DNA of 64,000 bases from Streptomyces sp. NBC_01268 (GTDB lineage: Bacteria; Actinomycetota; Actinomycetes; Streptomycetales; Streptomycetaceae). The position numbers and the translations under genes were made by a program. This document shows, piece by piece, positions 26,224 to 34,571 of this stretch; position 1 is the first letter of the stretch, and every line of letters starts with the position of its first letter. The notes below the pieces were generated by a model. The model searched no databases. It saw only the letters and a program-made list of their open reading frames with translations, and was not told the DNA's origin. The stretch covers positions 2,976,001 through 3,040,000 of the forward strand of contig NZ_CP108454.1 in the NCBI RefSeq assembly GCF_036240795.1, in the 5' to 3' direction.

Positions 26224-26826
26224 TCACCAGAGCTTGGCGACGGCGGTCTTCGCGGTCGTCCGGAAGCCGGCCAGCGGGGCGTCCTTCAGGTCGCCCATCT
26301 GCCCCCACCGGACGTAGGTGACGGTGCGCCCGTCGCGTCCGACGGCGAAGAGGTGGATGTCGGTGCTGCCGATCTGCGGGTCGGCGGTGTCGAGGCTGTA
26401 GACCCAGGCGCCCTCCTCGACGGCCAGCTTGCCGTGGGAGGCGCTGACGGCGTGCAGGCCCGGGTTCTGCCGCTCCAGCAGGGGGCCGCAGCCGGCGAGG
26501 GCCTTGCGGAGGGTGTCGACCAGCTTCACGGCGTCGGCCTCGGTGCGGGCGACGGTGGTGATCTGGACGCCGTTGGTGTCGAGCTCGGTGCTGAACTCGC
26601 GGTAGCGGGTGTTCTGCGCCGGGATCTTGTACGGGGCGCACAGGGCGCCACCGTTCTCCGGGACGCCGGTGAAGACCTGGGTGGCGGTCCACGGCGTCGA
26701 CGACGGCGGCATCTGGGCGGCGGAGAGGAACGCGGGCTGCGCGGCGGCCTGCGCCGGGGCGACGGCGAGCGCCGCGAGCCCGAGGGCGGCGGCGGTGACG
26801 GCGAGCGCGGTACGGAACGTGGTCAT
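26224..26826 (-). CDS. Secreted protein with PknH-like/sensor-type extracellular domain
   Basis: A 200-residue exported protein. The signal peptide is MTTFRTALAVTAAALGLAAL with cleavage after AQA. The mature part contains two cysteines (ALCAPY and AGCGPL) and a mixed alpha/beta pattern (ITTVARTEADAVKLVDTLRKAL, then YVRWGQMGDL) that resembles the extracellular ligand-sensing domain of PknH-type kinases. No enzymatic motif is present. The ATG at 26826 has GGGGGA about eight bases upstream. It is convergent with pucR (9-bp gap) and divergent from the membrane-anchored XRE protein gene, with 166 bp between the two starts. The family assignment is tentative. Confidence 0.72.
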   Translation of the reverse strand: MTTFRTALAVTAAALGLAALAVAPAQAAAQPAFLSAAQMPPSSTPWTATQVFTGVPENGGALCAPYKIPAQNTRYREFSTELDTNGVQITTVARTEADAVKLVDTLRKALAGCGPLLERQNPGLHAVSASHGKLAVEEGAWVYSLDTADPQIGSTDIHLFAVGRDGRTVTYVRWGQMGDLKDAPLAGFRTTAKTAVAKLW

Positions 26827-26992
26827 GACGGTGGATCCCCCGTGGGTCGGTCGATCAGTGCTCCCACCAGCGTCGGGGCAGCGGGGGCCGGCGGCAACGG
26901 CAGCGCGCCTCCCACCCGTCCCGGAACCATTCCACCCCCTGTGACGTGGGAAAACGTGAGGGCATGGGATGGCGAGGCCGAGGGGGACACGG

Positions 26993-28198
26993 ATGCCGAA
27001 GGACGCCGCAGTCGAGGAGTTCGCACGCCGCGTGCGCGCGCTGAAGACGCGGGACGGGCGCAGTTACGAGGCGCTGGGCCGGCGTCTGAACGTGAGCGCC
27101 TCGACCCTGCACCGCTACTGCTCGGGCGCGACCGTCCCGGAGGAGTTCGGCGTGCTCGACCGGCTGGCCGTGCTGGCCGGGGCGGACGAGGAGGAGCGGC
27201 GCGCCCTGGAGGAGGCCTGGACGACCGCGCTGAGCACCCGCCGCCCGGCGGAGCCGGAGCCCGAAGCCGCCCCGGCGGAGCCGGAGCCCGAAGCCGCCCC
27301 GGCGGAGCCGGAAGCGGCCTCGCCCGAGCCGGAGCCGGGGCCGGAAGCCGCCTCGGCTCCGGCTCGTGACGTCACTCCTTCGGCGCCGGGCCGCCCCCGC
27401 AACCGCAGCCGGCGCCCGGTCCTGGCCGCCGCCACCCTGGCGGCCGTCGCCGCGCTGACGCTCGGAGCCGTACTGCTCCCCCGCGGGAACCCGGAGCAGA
27501 CCGCACCGACCACACCCCCCGCAGCGCCCCCTTCACCCCCGGCGTCACCCCCGCCGCTGACCGTGACCAGCGCCTCGCACATCTGGGAGAACGGCTGCGG
27601 GCACACGTACCTCGTGGCACGGGGACCCGACCGGGTGCCCGCTCCTCCGGTGGCCGCGGACGCGCGGCGGTGGGCGGCGGCGCAGGGGGCGGTGCACGGC
27701 GGGCAGACGCTGGTGCGCCTGTCGGTGCAGGGGAAGGGCGCCAAGGCCGTCGTGCTCCAAGGGCTGCACGTGCGGGTGGTGGAGCGGGGGACACCGCTGC
27801 CGTGGTCCGGCTACCGGATGGACGAGGGCTGCGGCGGGGCGGTCACCCCGCGCCTGCTCGCGGTGGAGCTGGACCGGCCGCGTCCGGTGGCCCGGCCGGT
27901 GGCCGGGTACGACGCGTCCGGGGCGGAGGGCCGGACGATCCCGGCGCTCTCGTTCCCGTACGCGGTCACCGCGGCCGACCCGGAGGAGTTGCTGGTCTCG
28001 GCGCGGACGGCGGGCTGCGACTGCCGCTGGTACCTGGAGCTGGAGTGGAGCGCGGAGGGGCGCACGGGAACGGTCCGGGTCGGCGACGAGTACGGGCGCC
28101 CCTTCCGTACGAGCGGGACGAAGGGACGTCCGGTGTACGGGTACGACTCCGCGGGGCGGGCCTGGATCACAGACCCAGAGTCTGGACAGGCCGGGTGA
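26993..28198 (+). CDS. Membrane-anchored XRE-type DNA-binding protein
   Basis: A 401-residue protein with an N-terminal XRE helix-turn-helix (SYEALGRRLNVSASTLHRYC), a Pro/Glu/Ala repeat linker (about 85-125), one membrane span (VLAAATLAAVAALTLGAVLL) and an extracytoplasmic domain of about 220 residues with paired cysteines (NGCGHTY, EGCGG, AGCDCRW). The layout suggests an outside signal relayed to a DNA-binding domain. The ATG at 26993 has AGGGGGA at ideal spacing; an in-frame ATG at 26969 with GTGAGGG is equally possible. It is divergent from the secreted protein gene at 26826, which may be its target or partner. The function of the outer domain is not recognised. Confidence 0.82.
   Translation: MPKDAAVEEFARRVRALKTRDGRSYEALGRRLNVSASTLHRYCSGATVPEEFGVLDRLAVLAGADEEERRALEEAWTTALSTRRPAEPEPEAAPAEPEPEAAPAEPEAASPEPEPGPEAASAPARDVTPSAPGRPRNRSRRPVLAAATLAAVAALTLGAVLLPRGNPEQTAPTTPPAAPPSPPASPPPLTVTSASHIWENGCGHTYLVARGPDRVPAPPVAADARRWAAAQGAVHGGQTLVRLSVQGKGAKAVVLQGLHVRVVERGTPLPWSGYRMDEGCGGAVTPRLLAVELDRPRPVARPVAGYDASGAEGRTIPALSFPYAVTAADPEELLVSARTAGCDCRWYLELEWSAEGRTGTVRVGDEYGRPFRTSGTKGRPVYGYDSAGRAWITDPESGQAG
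27247..27300 (+). repeat. 27-bp tandem repeat in the linker of the membrane XRE protein
   Basis: Two exact 27-base units (27247-27273 and 27274-27300) are followed by a partial third. Each encodes nine residues of an AEPEPEAAP pattern. In-frame 27-base changes would lengthen or shorten the linker without disrupting the protein, so its length may vary between strains. Confidence 0.85.
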
Positions 28199-28226
28199 CC
28201 GATGGGTAACTTCGAAGGTGACAGAC

Positions 28227-28244
28227 TGAGCAAGCGCTTAGACA
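28227..28244. promoter_or_regulatory. Candidate TetR-type operator upstream of acyl-CoA dehydrogenase
   Basis: TGAGCAAGCGCTTAGACA contains the perfect octamer AAGCGCTT and resembles the CAAG-N2-CTTG half-sites of TetR regulators of acyl-CoA metabolism such as KstR2. It lies 33 bases before the dehydrogenase start. The cognate regulator is not identified. The TetR protein encoded at 32206 has a different likely site. Confidence 0.45.
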
Positions 28245-28276
28245 GCCGGCCGCCCGCACCCCGGAGGAGACGCACC

Positions 28277-29434
28277 GTGCGCCGTACCGTATTCAACGAG
28301 GACCACGAGGCGTTCCGGGAGACCATCCGCGCCTTCATCGAGGCCGAGGTCGTCCCGGTCTACGACGAGTGGTTCGCGGCCGGCCAGGCGCCCCGCGACT
28401 TCTACGACAAGCTGGGCGAGCTCGGCATCTTCGGCATCAACGTGCCCGAGGAGTTCGGCGGCGCCGGCCTGGACACCCACAAGTTCGAGGCCGTCCTCTA
28501 CGAGGAGACCGCCCGCGCCGGCGTCCAGTTCGGCGGCTCCGGCGTGCACGTGCTGCTCGCGCTCCCCTACATCAAGATGCTCTCCACCGACGAGCAGAAG
28601 AAGCGCTACCTGCCGAAGTTCGTCACCGGCGAGGAGATGTGGGCGCTCGCCATGACCGAGCCGGGCACCGGCTCCGACGTCGCGGGCATGAAGACCACCG
28701 CCAAGCTGTCCGAGGACGGCACCCACTACGTCCTCAACGGCGCCAAGACCTTCATCACCGGCGGCGTCCACGCCGACCGCGTGATCGTCTGTGCCCGCAC
28801 CTCCGCCCCGTCGGCCGAGGACCGCCGCTTCGGCATCTCCCTCTTCGCCGTCGACACCAAGTCCGAGGGCTACTCCATCGGCCGCAAGCTGGACAAGCTG
28901 GGCCTGCGCACCTCCGACACCGCCGAGCTGGCCTTCGTGGACGTGAAGGTCCCCGCCGAGGACCTGCTCGGCGAGGAGGGCAAGGGCTTCTCCTACCTCG
29001 GCCACAACCTGGCCTCCGAGCGCTGGGGCATCGCCTTCGGCGCCTACGCCCAGGCCAAGGCCGCGATCCGCTTCGCGCAGCAGTACGTCACGGACCGCAC
29101 GGTCTTCGGCAAGACGGTCGCCTCCTTCCAGAACACCAAGTTCGAGCTGGCCGCCTGCCAGGCCGAGGTCGACGCGGCCGAGGCCGTCGCCGACCGCGCC
29201 CTGGAGGCCCTGGACGCGGGCGAGCTGTCCCCCGCCGAGGCCGCCAGCGCCAAGCTGTTCTGCACCGAGGTCGCGCACCGCGTCATCGACCGCTGCCTCC
29301 AGCTGCACGGCGGCTACGGCTACATGAACGAGTACCCGATCGCCCGCCTGTACGCCGACAACCGCGTCAACCGCATCTACGGCGGCACCAGCGAGATCAT
29401 GAAGTCGATCATCGCCAAGTCGATGGGCCTGTAA
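28277..29434 (+). CDS. Acyl-CoA dehydrogenase
   Basis: A 385-residue FAD enzyme that introduces the alpha-beta double bond into an acyl-CoA. Family blocks are clear: WALAMTEPGTGSDVAGM, NGAKTFITGG, and near the C-terminus LQLHGGYGYMNEYPIARLYAD and IYGGTSEIMKSIIAKSMGL, where a Glu of the GTSEI region serves as the base in many members. The GTG at 28277 has GGAGG nine bases upstream and gives the normal family length; the frame is open further upstream through the operator-like site. The thioesterase start directly abuts its stop, so the two are coupled. Substrate chain type is unknown. Confidence 0.93.
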   Translation: MRRTVFNEDHEAFRETIRAFIEAEVVPVYDEWFAAGQAPRDFYDKLGELGIFGINVPEEFGGAGLDTHKFEAVLYEETARAGVQFGGSGVHVLLALPYIKMLSTDEQKKRYLPKFVTGEEMWALAMTEPGTGSDVAGMKTTAKLSEDGTHYVLNGAKTFITGGVHADRVIVCARTSAPSAEDRRFGISLFAVDTKSEGYSIGRKLDKLGLRTSDTAELAFVDVKVPAEDLLGEEGKGFSYLGHNLASERWGIAFGAYAQAKAAIRFAQQYVTDRTVFGKTVASFQNTKFELAACQAEVDAAEAVADRALEALDAGELSPAEAASAKLFCTEVAHRVIDRCLQLHGGYGYMNEYPIARLYADNRVNRIYGGTSEIMKSIIAKSMGL

Positions 29435-30307
29435 GTGCCCGAAGCGCACACGGCACTGGATGACCTGCTCGATCTGCTCGACCTGGAGCGGATCGAGCAG
29501 GACATCTTCCGGGGCGAGTCCCGCCCCTCCATCGTCCCCCGCGTCTTCGGCGGCCAGGTGGCCGCCCAGGCGCTGGTGGCGGCCGGGCGAACCGTCCCCG
29601 GCGACCGCCTCGCCCACTCGCTCCACGCGTACTTCCTGCGCGCCGGGGACCCGGGCGCGCCGATCGTCTACACGGTCGACCGCATCCGCGACGGGCGCTC
29701 CTTCACCACCCGCCGGGTGGTGGCCGTCCAGCACGGGCAGCCGATCTTCCACCTCTCCGCCTCGTTCCAGACGTACGAGGAGGGCCTGGACCACCAGGCG
29801 GAGATGCCGGCCGCCCCGGACCCGGAGTTCCTGCCGACCCCGGCCGAGATGCTCCCCCGGCACCTCCCCCGCGAGGTCGCGGACCGCCTCATCGAGGCCC
29901 GCGCGGCCGTGGACCTCCGCTACGCCGAGGTCCCCCCGTGGGGCAGCGTCGGACAGCCGCGCGACCCCCGCTCCCAGGTCTGGTTCCGCACCAACGGCAA
30001 ACTCGCGGACGACCCCCTGCTCCACATCGCCCTGGCGACCTACGTCTCGGACATGACGCTCCTCGACTCGATCCTCCTGGCCCACGGCCGGGGCGGCTGG
30101 GCGGTGGGCGACGTCGTCGGGGCGTCCCTGGACCACGCCATGTGGTTCCACCGCCCCTTCCGGGCCGACGAATGGCTCCTGTACGACCAGGAGTCGCCGA
30201 CCGCCTCGGGCGGACGCGGCCTCGGCCAGGCGCGGATCTTCACCCAGGACGGACGGCTGGCGATCTCGGTCATCCAGGAGGGTGTCGTTCGCGTCCCGCG
30301 CCGATGA
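29435..30307 (+). CDS. Acyl-CoA thioesterase II (TesB-like)
   Basis: A 290-residue double-hotdog thioesterase that hydrolyses acyl-CoA to free acid and CoA. Family blocks include RVFGGQVAAQALVAAGRTV, HSLHAYFLRAGDP, SFTTRRVVAVQHG, and later ASLDHAMWFHRPFRADEWLLY with the Asp of the Asp-Gln-Thr/Ser set. The GTG at 29435 follows the dehydrogenase TAA with no gap, so ribosomes probably re-initiate. With the dehydrogenase it forms a small acyl-CoA unit, perhaps relieving CoA sequestration. The next gene, a cation efflux protein, starts 19 bases on but is functionally unrelated. Confidence 0.93.
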   Translation: MPEAHTALDDLLDLLDLERIEQDIFRGESRPSIVPRVFGGQVAAQALVAAGRTVPGDRLAHSLHAYFLRAGDPGAPIVYTVDRIRDGRSFTTRRVVAVQHGQPIFHLSASFQTYEEGLDHQAEMPAAPDPEFLPTPAEMLPRHLPREVADRLIEARAAVDLRYAEVPPWGSVGQPRDPRSQVWFRTNGKLADDPLLHIALATYVSDMTLLDSILLAHGRGGWAVGDVVGASLDHAMWFHRPFRADEWLLYDQESPTASGGRGLGQARIFTQDGRLAISVIQEGVVRVPRR

Positions 30308-30326
30308 CCGGACATACCGTCCGATC

Positions 30327-31280
30327 ATGGCGGAGAACGGCGAGAGCACCTTCACAGTGATCGTGGCGGCGATGGCCAACCTGGGCATCGCCGCCGCCAA
30401 GGCCGTCGCCGGCGTCGTCAGCGGATCCAGCGCGATGCTCTCGGAGGCGGCCCACTCGCTCGCCGACACGGTCACCGAGTTCATGCTGCTCACGGCCCTC
30501 AAGCGCAGCGAGAAGCCGGCCGACGAGGACCACCCCCTGGGCTACGCGAACGAGCGCTACGTCTGGGCGATGCTCGCCGCGGTGGCCACGTTCGTGGGCG
30601 GCGCGGTCTTCTCCCTCTACGACGGCATCCACACCCTCGTGGCGGGCGAGGAACTGGGCGACCCCCTGATCTCGTACATCGTCCTGGGCGTCGCCTTCCT
30701 CCTGGAGGGCTTCAGCCTCCGCACGGCCGTCCGGCAGGTCCGGTCCGAGGCGGACCGCACGAAGACCCCCTTCAGCCGCTACCTGCGCCTCACCCCCGAC
30801 ACCACCGTGAAGGCCGTGGTGATGGAGGACTCGGCGGCCCTGGCCGGCCTGATGCTCGCGGCCGGCGGCCTGCTGGGCGTCCAGATCACCGGCTCGTCCG
30901 TCTGGGACGGCGTCGCCTCGATCCTCATCGGCCTGCTGCTCGTGTACGTGGCCTGGGTCCTGGGCCGCTCCAACGCGGAGCTCCTCATCGGCCGCCCGCT
31001 CCCCCGCACCATGCGGCAGGAGGTCCGCGAGGAACTCCTCGCCCTGGACCACGTGGTCGGCGTCCTGGACCTGACGACGCTGATCCAGGGCCCGGACGAG
31101 GTGATGATCGCGGCGAAGGTCGACTTCAGGGACATCTCCACGGCAGCCGAGGTGGAACGCGCCTGCGAAACCGCGGAAGCCCGCCTCCGCACCCGCTTCC
31201 CGGCCGTCCGCCGCGTCTACCTGGACCCGACACCGGGCCGGGACCGGACCGACGGCGCAAGGGGGCCGGAGCGGGGGTAG
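30327..31280 (+). CDS. Cation diffusion facilitator (Zn/Fe/Mn efflux) protein
   Basis: A 317-residue CDF transporter with about five to six spans and a cytoplasmic C-terminal domain. The first metal-site span reads SSAMLSEAAHSLADTVTEF (His-x3-Asp), and a second ligand pair lies in VMEDSAALAGL/VWDGVASILIG. DEDHPLGYANERYVWAM is the conserved loop after span 2. The family exports divalent cations in exchange for protons. The ATG at 30327 follows a weak Shine-Dalgarno region. The last residues and the TAG stop (31278-31280) are encoded by the left arm of inverted-repeat copy B, so the natural C-terminus may have been changed by that element. Confidence 0.9.
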   Translation: MAENGESTFTVIVAAMANLGIAAAKAVAGVVSGSSAMLSEAAHSLADTVTEFMLLTALKRSEKPADEDHPLGYANERYVWAMLAAVATFVGGAVFSLYDGIHTLVAGEELGDPLISYIVLGVAFLLEGFSLRTAVRQVRSEADRTKTPFSRYLRLTPDTTVKAVVMEDSAALAGLMLAAGGLLGVQITGSSVWDGVASILIGLLLVYVAWVLGRSNAELLIGRPLPRTMRQEVREELLALDHVVGVLDLTTLIQGPDEVMIAAKVDFRDISTAAEVERACETAEARLRTRFPAVRRVYLDPTPGRDRTDGARGPERG

Positions 31281-31373
31281 GGGGTGTCCGGACGTGGCGG
31301 CGCCCGGAACGAGCGAAGCGAAGTGGAGCTCGCAGTCCGGAGACCCCTACCCCCGCGAAGGCCCCGGCCCCCG
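31261..31373. repeat. 113-bp inverted-repeat element (copy B) overlapping the CDF stop codon
   Basis: Left arm 31261-31293 and right arm 31335-31373 are imperfectly complementary, both carrying GTCCGGA next to the core and a GGGGGTAGGGG stretch. The 41-base core (31294-31334) shares 31 of 41 positions with copy A at 25694-25734. It fills the whole gap between the CDF gene and the phosphatase gene and could also act as their shared terminator hairpin. Confidence 0.8.
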
Positions 31374-31385
31374 ACCCACCACCGG

Positions 31386-32168
31386 TCAGACGCCCAGCCC
31401 CGCCGCGTCCAGCAGATACGCCGTCAACGGCTCGTAGAACCGGGGATCCACCACGTGATCGTCCAGCGGCACGGTGACCTGCATCGTCCCCTCCGCCTCC
31501 GCGAGGAACAGCGCCGGGTCGTTGCAGTCCGCGTACCCCACCGCGTCCACGCCCCGCTGCGCCGCGCGCCCCGCCCACCCGTGGTCGGCGACCACCAGGT
31601 CCGGCGCGGCCTCGCCGAGCGCCGCCAGGCCGTCGAGGATCGCGTTCATGGGCTCCGGGGAGTGCGTGTGCCACAGGCTGGCGCCCCGCTCGAAGACGGC
31701 GACGTCGGCGAACTGCACGACGTACCCCTCGTCGGCGGTCAGCCCGCCGGGGATCCGCACGATGTCGCAGCCCCGGGCCCGCAGCGCGGCGGCGACCCGG
31801 CTGTGCGCGTCGATCAGCGCGCCGGGGTGCCCGGTCGCGAACAGCACCCGCTCCCTGCCCGCGGCGGCCTTGGCGAGCCGGGCGGCCATGCGGTCCAGGG
31901 CGCCGACGGTCAGCTCGGGGTCGATGGTGTCCTGCCCGGCCCGGTGCGCCGGGTCGTCGACGACCCCGCACCGCTCGGCCATGACCGCGAGCACGTCCTG
32001 CTCGTCGGTCCACCGGTCGCCGAACTCCAGGCCGAACCAGTAGTGCCGGTCGCCGTTGGCCAGCCGGCGGTAGTGCGCGAGGTTGTTGTCGCGCGGTGTG
32101 GCGACGTCCCCCGCGATACGGGTCCGGACGAGGTGCTCGACGAGGGCGGGGCGGCTGAGTATCGGCAT
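31386..32168 (-). CDS. Conserved phosphatase-like protein
   Basis: A 260-residue cytoplasmic protein of a type usually annotated simply as phosphatase in Streptomyces. Features include TRDNN-like TPRDNNLAHYRRLANGDRHY, VLFATGHPGALIDAHSRVA, and PDLVVADHGWAGRAAQRGVD, with several conserved His/Asp residues that could bind metal. No signal peptide is visible. The ATG at 32168 is chosen; another in-frame ATG lies nine bases upstream at 32177, and neither has a strong ribosome site. It lies downstream of the tetR gene (37 bp) on the same strand and ends against repeat copy B. The enzymatic call is from memory of the family and is uncertain. Confidence 0.7.
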   Translation of the reverse strand: MPILSRPALVEHLVRTRIAGDVATPRDNNLAHYRRLANGDRHYWFGLEFGDRWTDEQDVLAVMAERCGVVDDPAHRAGQDTIDPELTVGALDRMAARLAKAAAGRERVLFATGHPGALIDAHSRVAAALRARGCDIVRIPGGLTADEGYVVQFADVAVFERGASLWHTHSPEPMNAILDGLAALGEAAPDLVVADHGWAGRAAQRGVDAVGYADCNDPALFLAEAEGTMQVTVPLDDHVVDPRFYEPLTAYLLDAAGLGV

Positions 32169-32205
32169 GGGGGCCATTCTGCCCGGTGGTTCCGGGCCCC
32201 GGGGG

Positions 32206-32814
32206 TCAGACCCCGGGCGAGCCCAGCGCCCCGAAGGCCCCGTGGGCCAGGCTGCGCAGCAGGTTCTCCATGCCGGTCCGCCCCAGCGGCGCCCCCAGGT
32301 GCGGGGTCGAGTTGAGGAGGCCGAAGACGGCGTGGACGGAGGCGCGGGCCTCCGGTTCGGCCGCGGCCGGGTACAGGTCGCGGACGACGGCGACCCACAG
32401 TTCGACGTACTGCCGCTGGAGCTGCCGGACCCGCTTGCGGTCCTCGTCCTTGAGGCGGTCGAGCTCGCGGTCGTGGAGGGTGATCAGCGGCCGGTCGTCG
32501 AGGGCGAAGTCGATGTGCCCGTCGATGAGGGAGCCGAGCAGGGCGCGCGGGTCGCCGTCGGCCTCGGCGACCCGCAGCCGCCCGCCGTCGAGGAGCCGCT
32601 CGCTGATGCCGACGAGCAGCTCGGCGAGCATCGCGTCCTTGCCGGGGAAGTGGCGGTAGAGCCCGGGCCCGCTGATGCCGACGGCGGCTCCTATCTCGTC
32701 CACCCCCACCCCGTGGAAGCCGCGCTCGGCGAAGAGGCGGGCGGCCTCCTTGAGGATCTGCTGGCGTCGCGTCGGGGCGTCGGTCCGTCCGGTCGGAGTC
32801 GGCGTCGTGGTCAT
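32206..32814 (-). CDS. TetR-family transcriptional regulator, probable repressor of the leucine/isovalerate genes
   Basis: A 202-residue repressor with an N-terminal TetR helix-turn-helix (GFHGVGVDEIGAAVGISGPG, then LYRHFPGKDAMLAELL) and a helical ligand domain. The ATG at 32814 is preferred; a TTG at 32832 would add six residues. It is divergent from the acyl-CoA carboxylase operon and two copies of a 16-bp operator lie between them (32837-32852 and 32866-32881). The likely inducer is a branched-chain acyl-CoA such as isovaleryl- or methylcrotonyl-CoA, inferred from the genes it faces. The phosphatase gene follows 37 bp downstream and may share its transcript. Confidence 0.92.
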   Translation of the reverse strand: MTTTPTPTGRTDAPTRRQQILKEAARLFAERGFHGVGVDEIGAAVGISGPGLYRHFPGKDAMLAELLVGISERLLDGGRLRVAEADGDPRALLGSLIDGHIDFALDDRPLITLHDRELDRLKDEDRKRVRQLQRQYVELWVAVVRDLYPAAAEPEARASVHAVFGLLNSTPHLGAPLGRTGMENLLRSLAHGAFGALGSPGV

Positions 32815-32836
32815 GGATTCGATTCTAGACAACCCC

Positions 32837-32881
32837 GTTAGCGGTCGTTAACCTGAAGCCCATACGTTAACGCTCACTAAC
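32837..32881. promoter_or_regulatory. Two copies of a TetR operator in the tetR-carboxylase spacer
   Basis: Site 1 is GTTAGCGGTCGTTAAC (32837-32852). Site 2 (32866-32881), read on the minus strand, is GTTAGTGAGCGTTAAC. They agree at 13 of 16 positions and share GTTA/TAAC ends. They lie between the divergent tetR (start 32814) and carboxylase (start 32938) genes. Such paired sites are normal for autoregulated TetR repressors. Confidence 0.8.
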
Positions 32882-32937
32882 CGAGCGGACGGCGTGGACC
32901 GAGTGAACCGAGTGAACCGAGCAAGGGAGCTCGACGG

Positions 32938-34545
32938 ATGCAGCAGGCACCTGTGCTGACGAGCGCGGCGGACCCCGCCTCGCCGGCCTGGCAGGCCAAC
33001 GAGGCGGCCCACCACGAGCTGGCCACGACCCTCCGCGCCAAGCTGGCCGCCGCCGCGCTCGGCGGCGGGGAGAAGTCCCGCGCCCGGCACGTCGCGCGCG
33101 GCAAGCTGCTGCCGCGGGACCGCGTGGACACGCTGCTCGACCCGGGCTCGCCGTTCCTGGAGCTGGCTCCGCTCGCGGCGAACGGGATGTACGGCGACCA
33201 GGCCCCCGCGGCCGGCGTCATCGCGGGCATCGGCCGGGTGAGCGGCCGCGAGTGCGTGATCGTCGCCAACGACGCGACCGTCAAGGGCGGCACGTACTAC
33301 CCGATGACGGTGAAGAAGCACCTGCGGGCGCAGGAGGTGGCGCTGGAGAACCGTCTCCCCTGCCTCTACCTGGTCGACTCGGGCGGCGCCTTCCTGCCGA
33401 TGCAGGACGAGGTCTTCCCGGACCGCGAGCACTTCGGCCGCATCTTCTACAACCAGGCCCGGATGTCCGGCGCCGGCATCCCGCAGATCGCGGCGGTCCT
33501 CGGCTCCTGCACGGCGGGCGGGGCGTACGTCCCGGCGATGAGCGACGAGGCCGTGATCGTCCGGAACCAGGGGACGATCTTCCTCGGCGGCCCGCCGCTG
33601 GTGAAGGCCGCGACCGGCGAGGTCGTCACGGCGGAGGAGCTCGGCGGCGGCGAGGTCCACTCGCGGATCTCGGGCGTCACCGACCACCTCGCGGAGGACG
33701 ACGCGCACGCGCTGCGGATCGTCCGGAACATCGTCGCCACTCTCCCCGAGCGCGGCCCGCTGCCCTGGTCGGTGGAGCCGGCCGAGGAGCCGAAGGTGGA
33801 CCCCGCGGGGCTGTACGGCGCGGTGCCGGTCGACTCGCGGACGCCGTACGACGTGCGCGAGGTGATCGCCCGGGTGGTGGACGCCTCCCGCTTCCAGGAG
33901 TTCAAGGCGGAGTACGGGCAGACGCTGATCACCGGCTTCGCCCGGATCCACGGCCACCCGGTCGGCATCGTCGCCAACAACGGCATCCTGTTCGCCGAGT
34001 CCGCCCAGAAGGGCGCGCACTTCATCGAGCTGTGCGACCAGCGCGGGATCCCGTTGGTCTTCCTGCAGAACATCACCGGCTTCATGGTCGGCAAGGCGTA
34101 CGAGCACGGCGGCATCGCCAAGCACGGCGCGAAGATGGTGACGGCGGTGGCGACCACCCGGGTCCCGAAGCTGACGGTGGTCGTCGGCGGCTCCTTCGGC
34201 GCGGGCAACTACTCGATGTGCGGCCGGGCGTACTCCCCCCGCTTCCTGTGGATGTGGCCCAACGCCAAGATCTCCGTGATGGGCGGCGAGCAGGCCGCGT
34301 CCGTCCTCGCCACGGTCAAGCGCGACCAGCTCGGCGACGCGTGGAGCGCCGAGGAGGAAGAGGCCTTCAAGGACCCGATCCGCTCCCAGTACGAGACGCA
34401 GGGCAGCGCCTACTACGCGACGGCCCGGCTCTGGGACGACGGGGTCATCGACCCCATGGAGACCCGGCAGGTCCTCGGCCTCGCCCTGACCGCCTGTGCC
34501 AACGCGCCCCTGGGAGACCCCCAGTTCGGCGTCTTCCGGATGTGA
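32938..34545 (+). CDS. Methylcrotonyl-CoA carboxylase beta subunit (carboxyltransferase), LiuB-type
   Basis: A 535-residue biotin-dependent carboxyltransferase subunit. [21 protein letters not shown] near the N-terminus, [17 protein letters not shown] and [20 protein letters not shown] are characteristic of the methylcrotonyl/geranyl-CoA branch, where AGNYxMCGRAYxPR distinguishes them from propionyl-CoA carboxylases. It transfers the carboxyl group from biotin to 3-methylcrotonyl-CoA in leucine degradation. The ATG at 32938 follows AAGGGAGCTCGACGG. It is the first gene of a four-gene operon with the biotin subunit, HMG-CoA lyase and isovaleryl-CoA dehydrogenase, controlled by the divergent TetR. 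Confidence 0.93.
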   Translation: MQQAPVLTSAADPASPAWQANEAAHHELATTLRAKLAAAALGGGEKSRARHVARGKLLPRDRVDTLLDPGSPFLELAPLAANGMYGDQAPAAGVIAGIGRVSGRECVIVANDATVKGGTYYPMTVKKHLRAQEVALENRLPCLYLVDSGGAFLPMQDEVFPDREHFGRIFYNQARMSGAGIPQIAAVLGSCTAGGAYVPAMSDEAVIVRNQGTIFLGGPPLVKAATGEVVTAEELGGGEVHSRISGVTDHLAEDDAHALRIVRNIVATLPERGPLPWSVEPAEEPKVDPAGLYGAVPVDSRTPYDVREVIARVVDASRFQEFKAEYGQTLITGFARIHGHPVGIVANNGILFAESAQKGAHFIELCDQRGIPLVFLQNITGFMVGKAYEHGGIAKHGAKMVTAVATTRVPKLTVVVGGSFGAGNYSMCGRAYSPRFLWMWPNAKISVMGGEQAASVLATVKRDQLGDAWSAEEEEAFKDPIRSQYETQGSAYYATARLWDDGVIDPMETRQVLGLALTACANAPLGDPQFGVFRM

Positions 34546-34571
34546 GGGTTCCCCAGGAGATGCAGAGCGAG

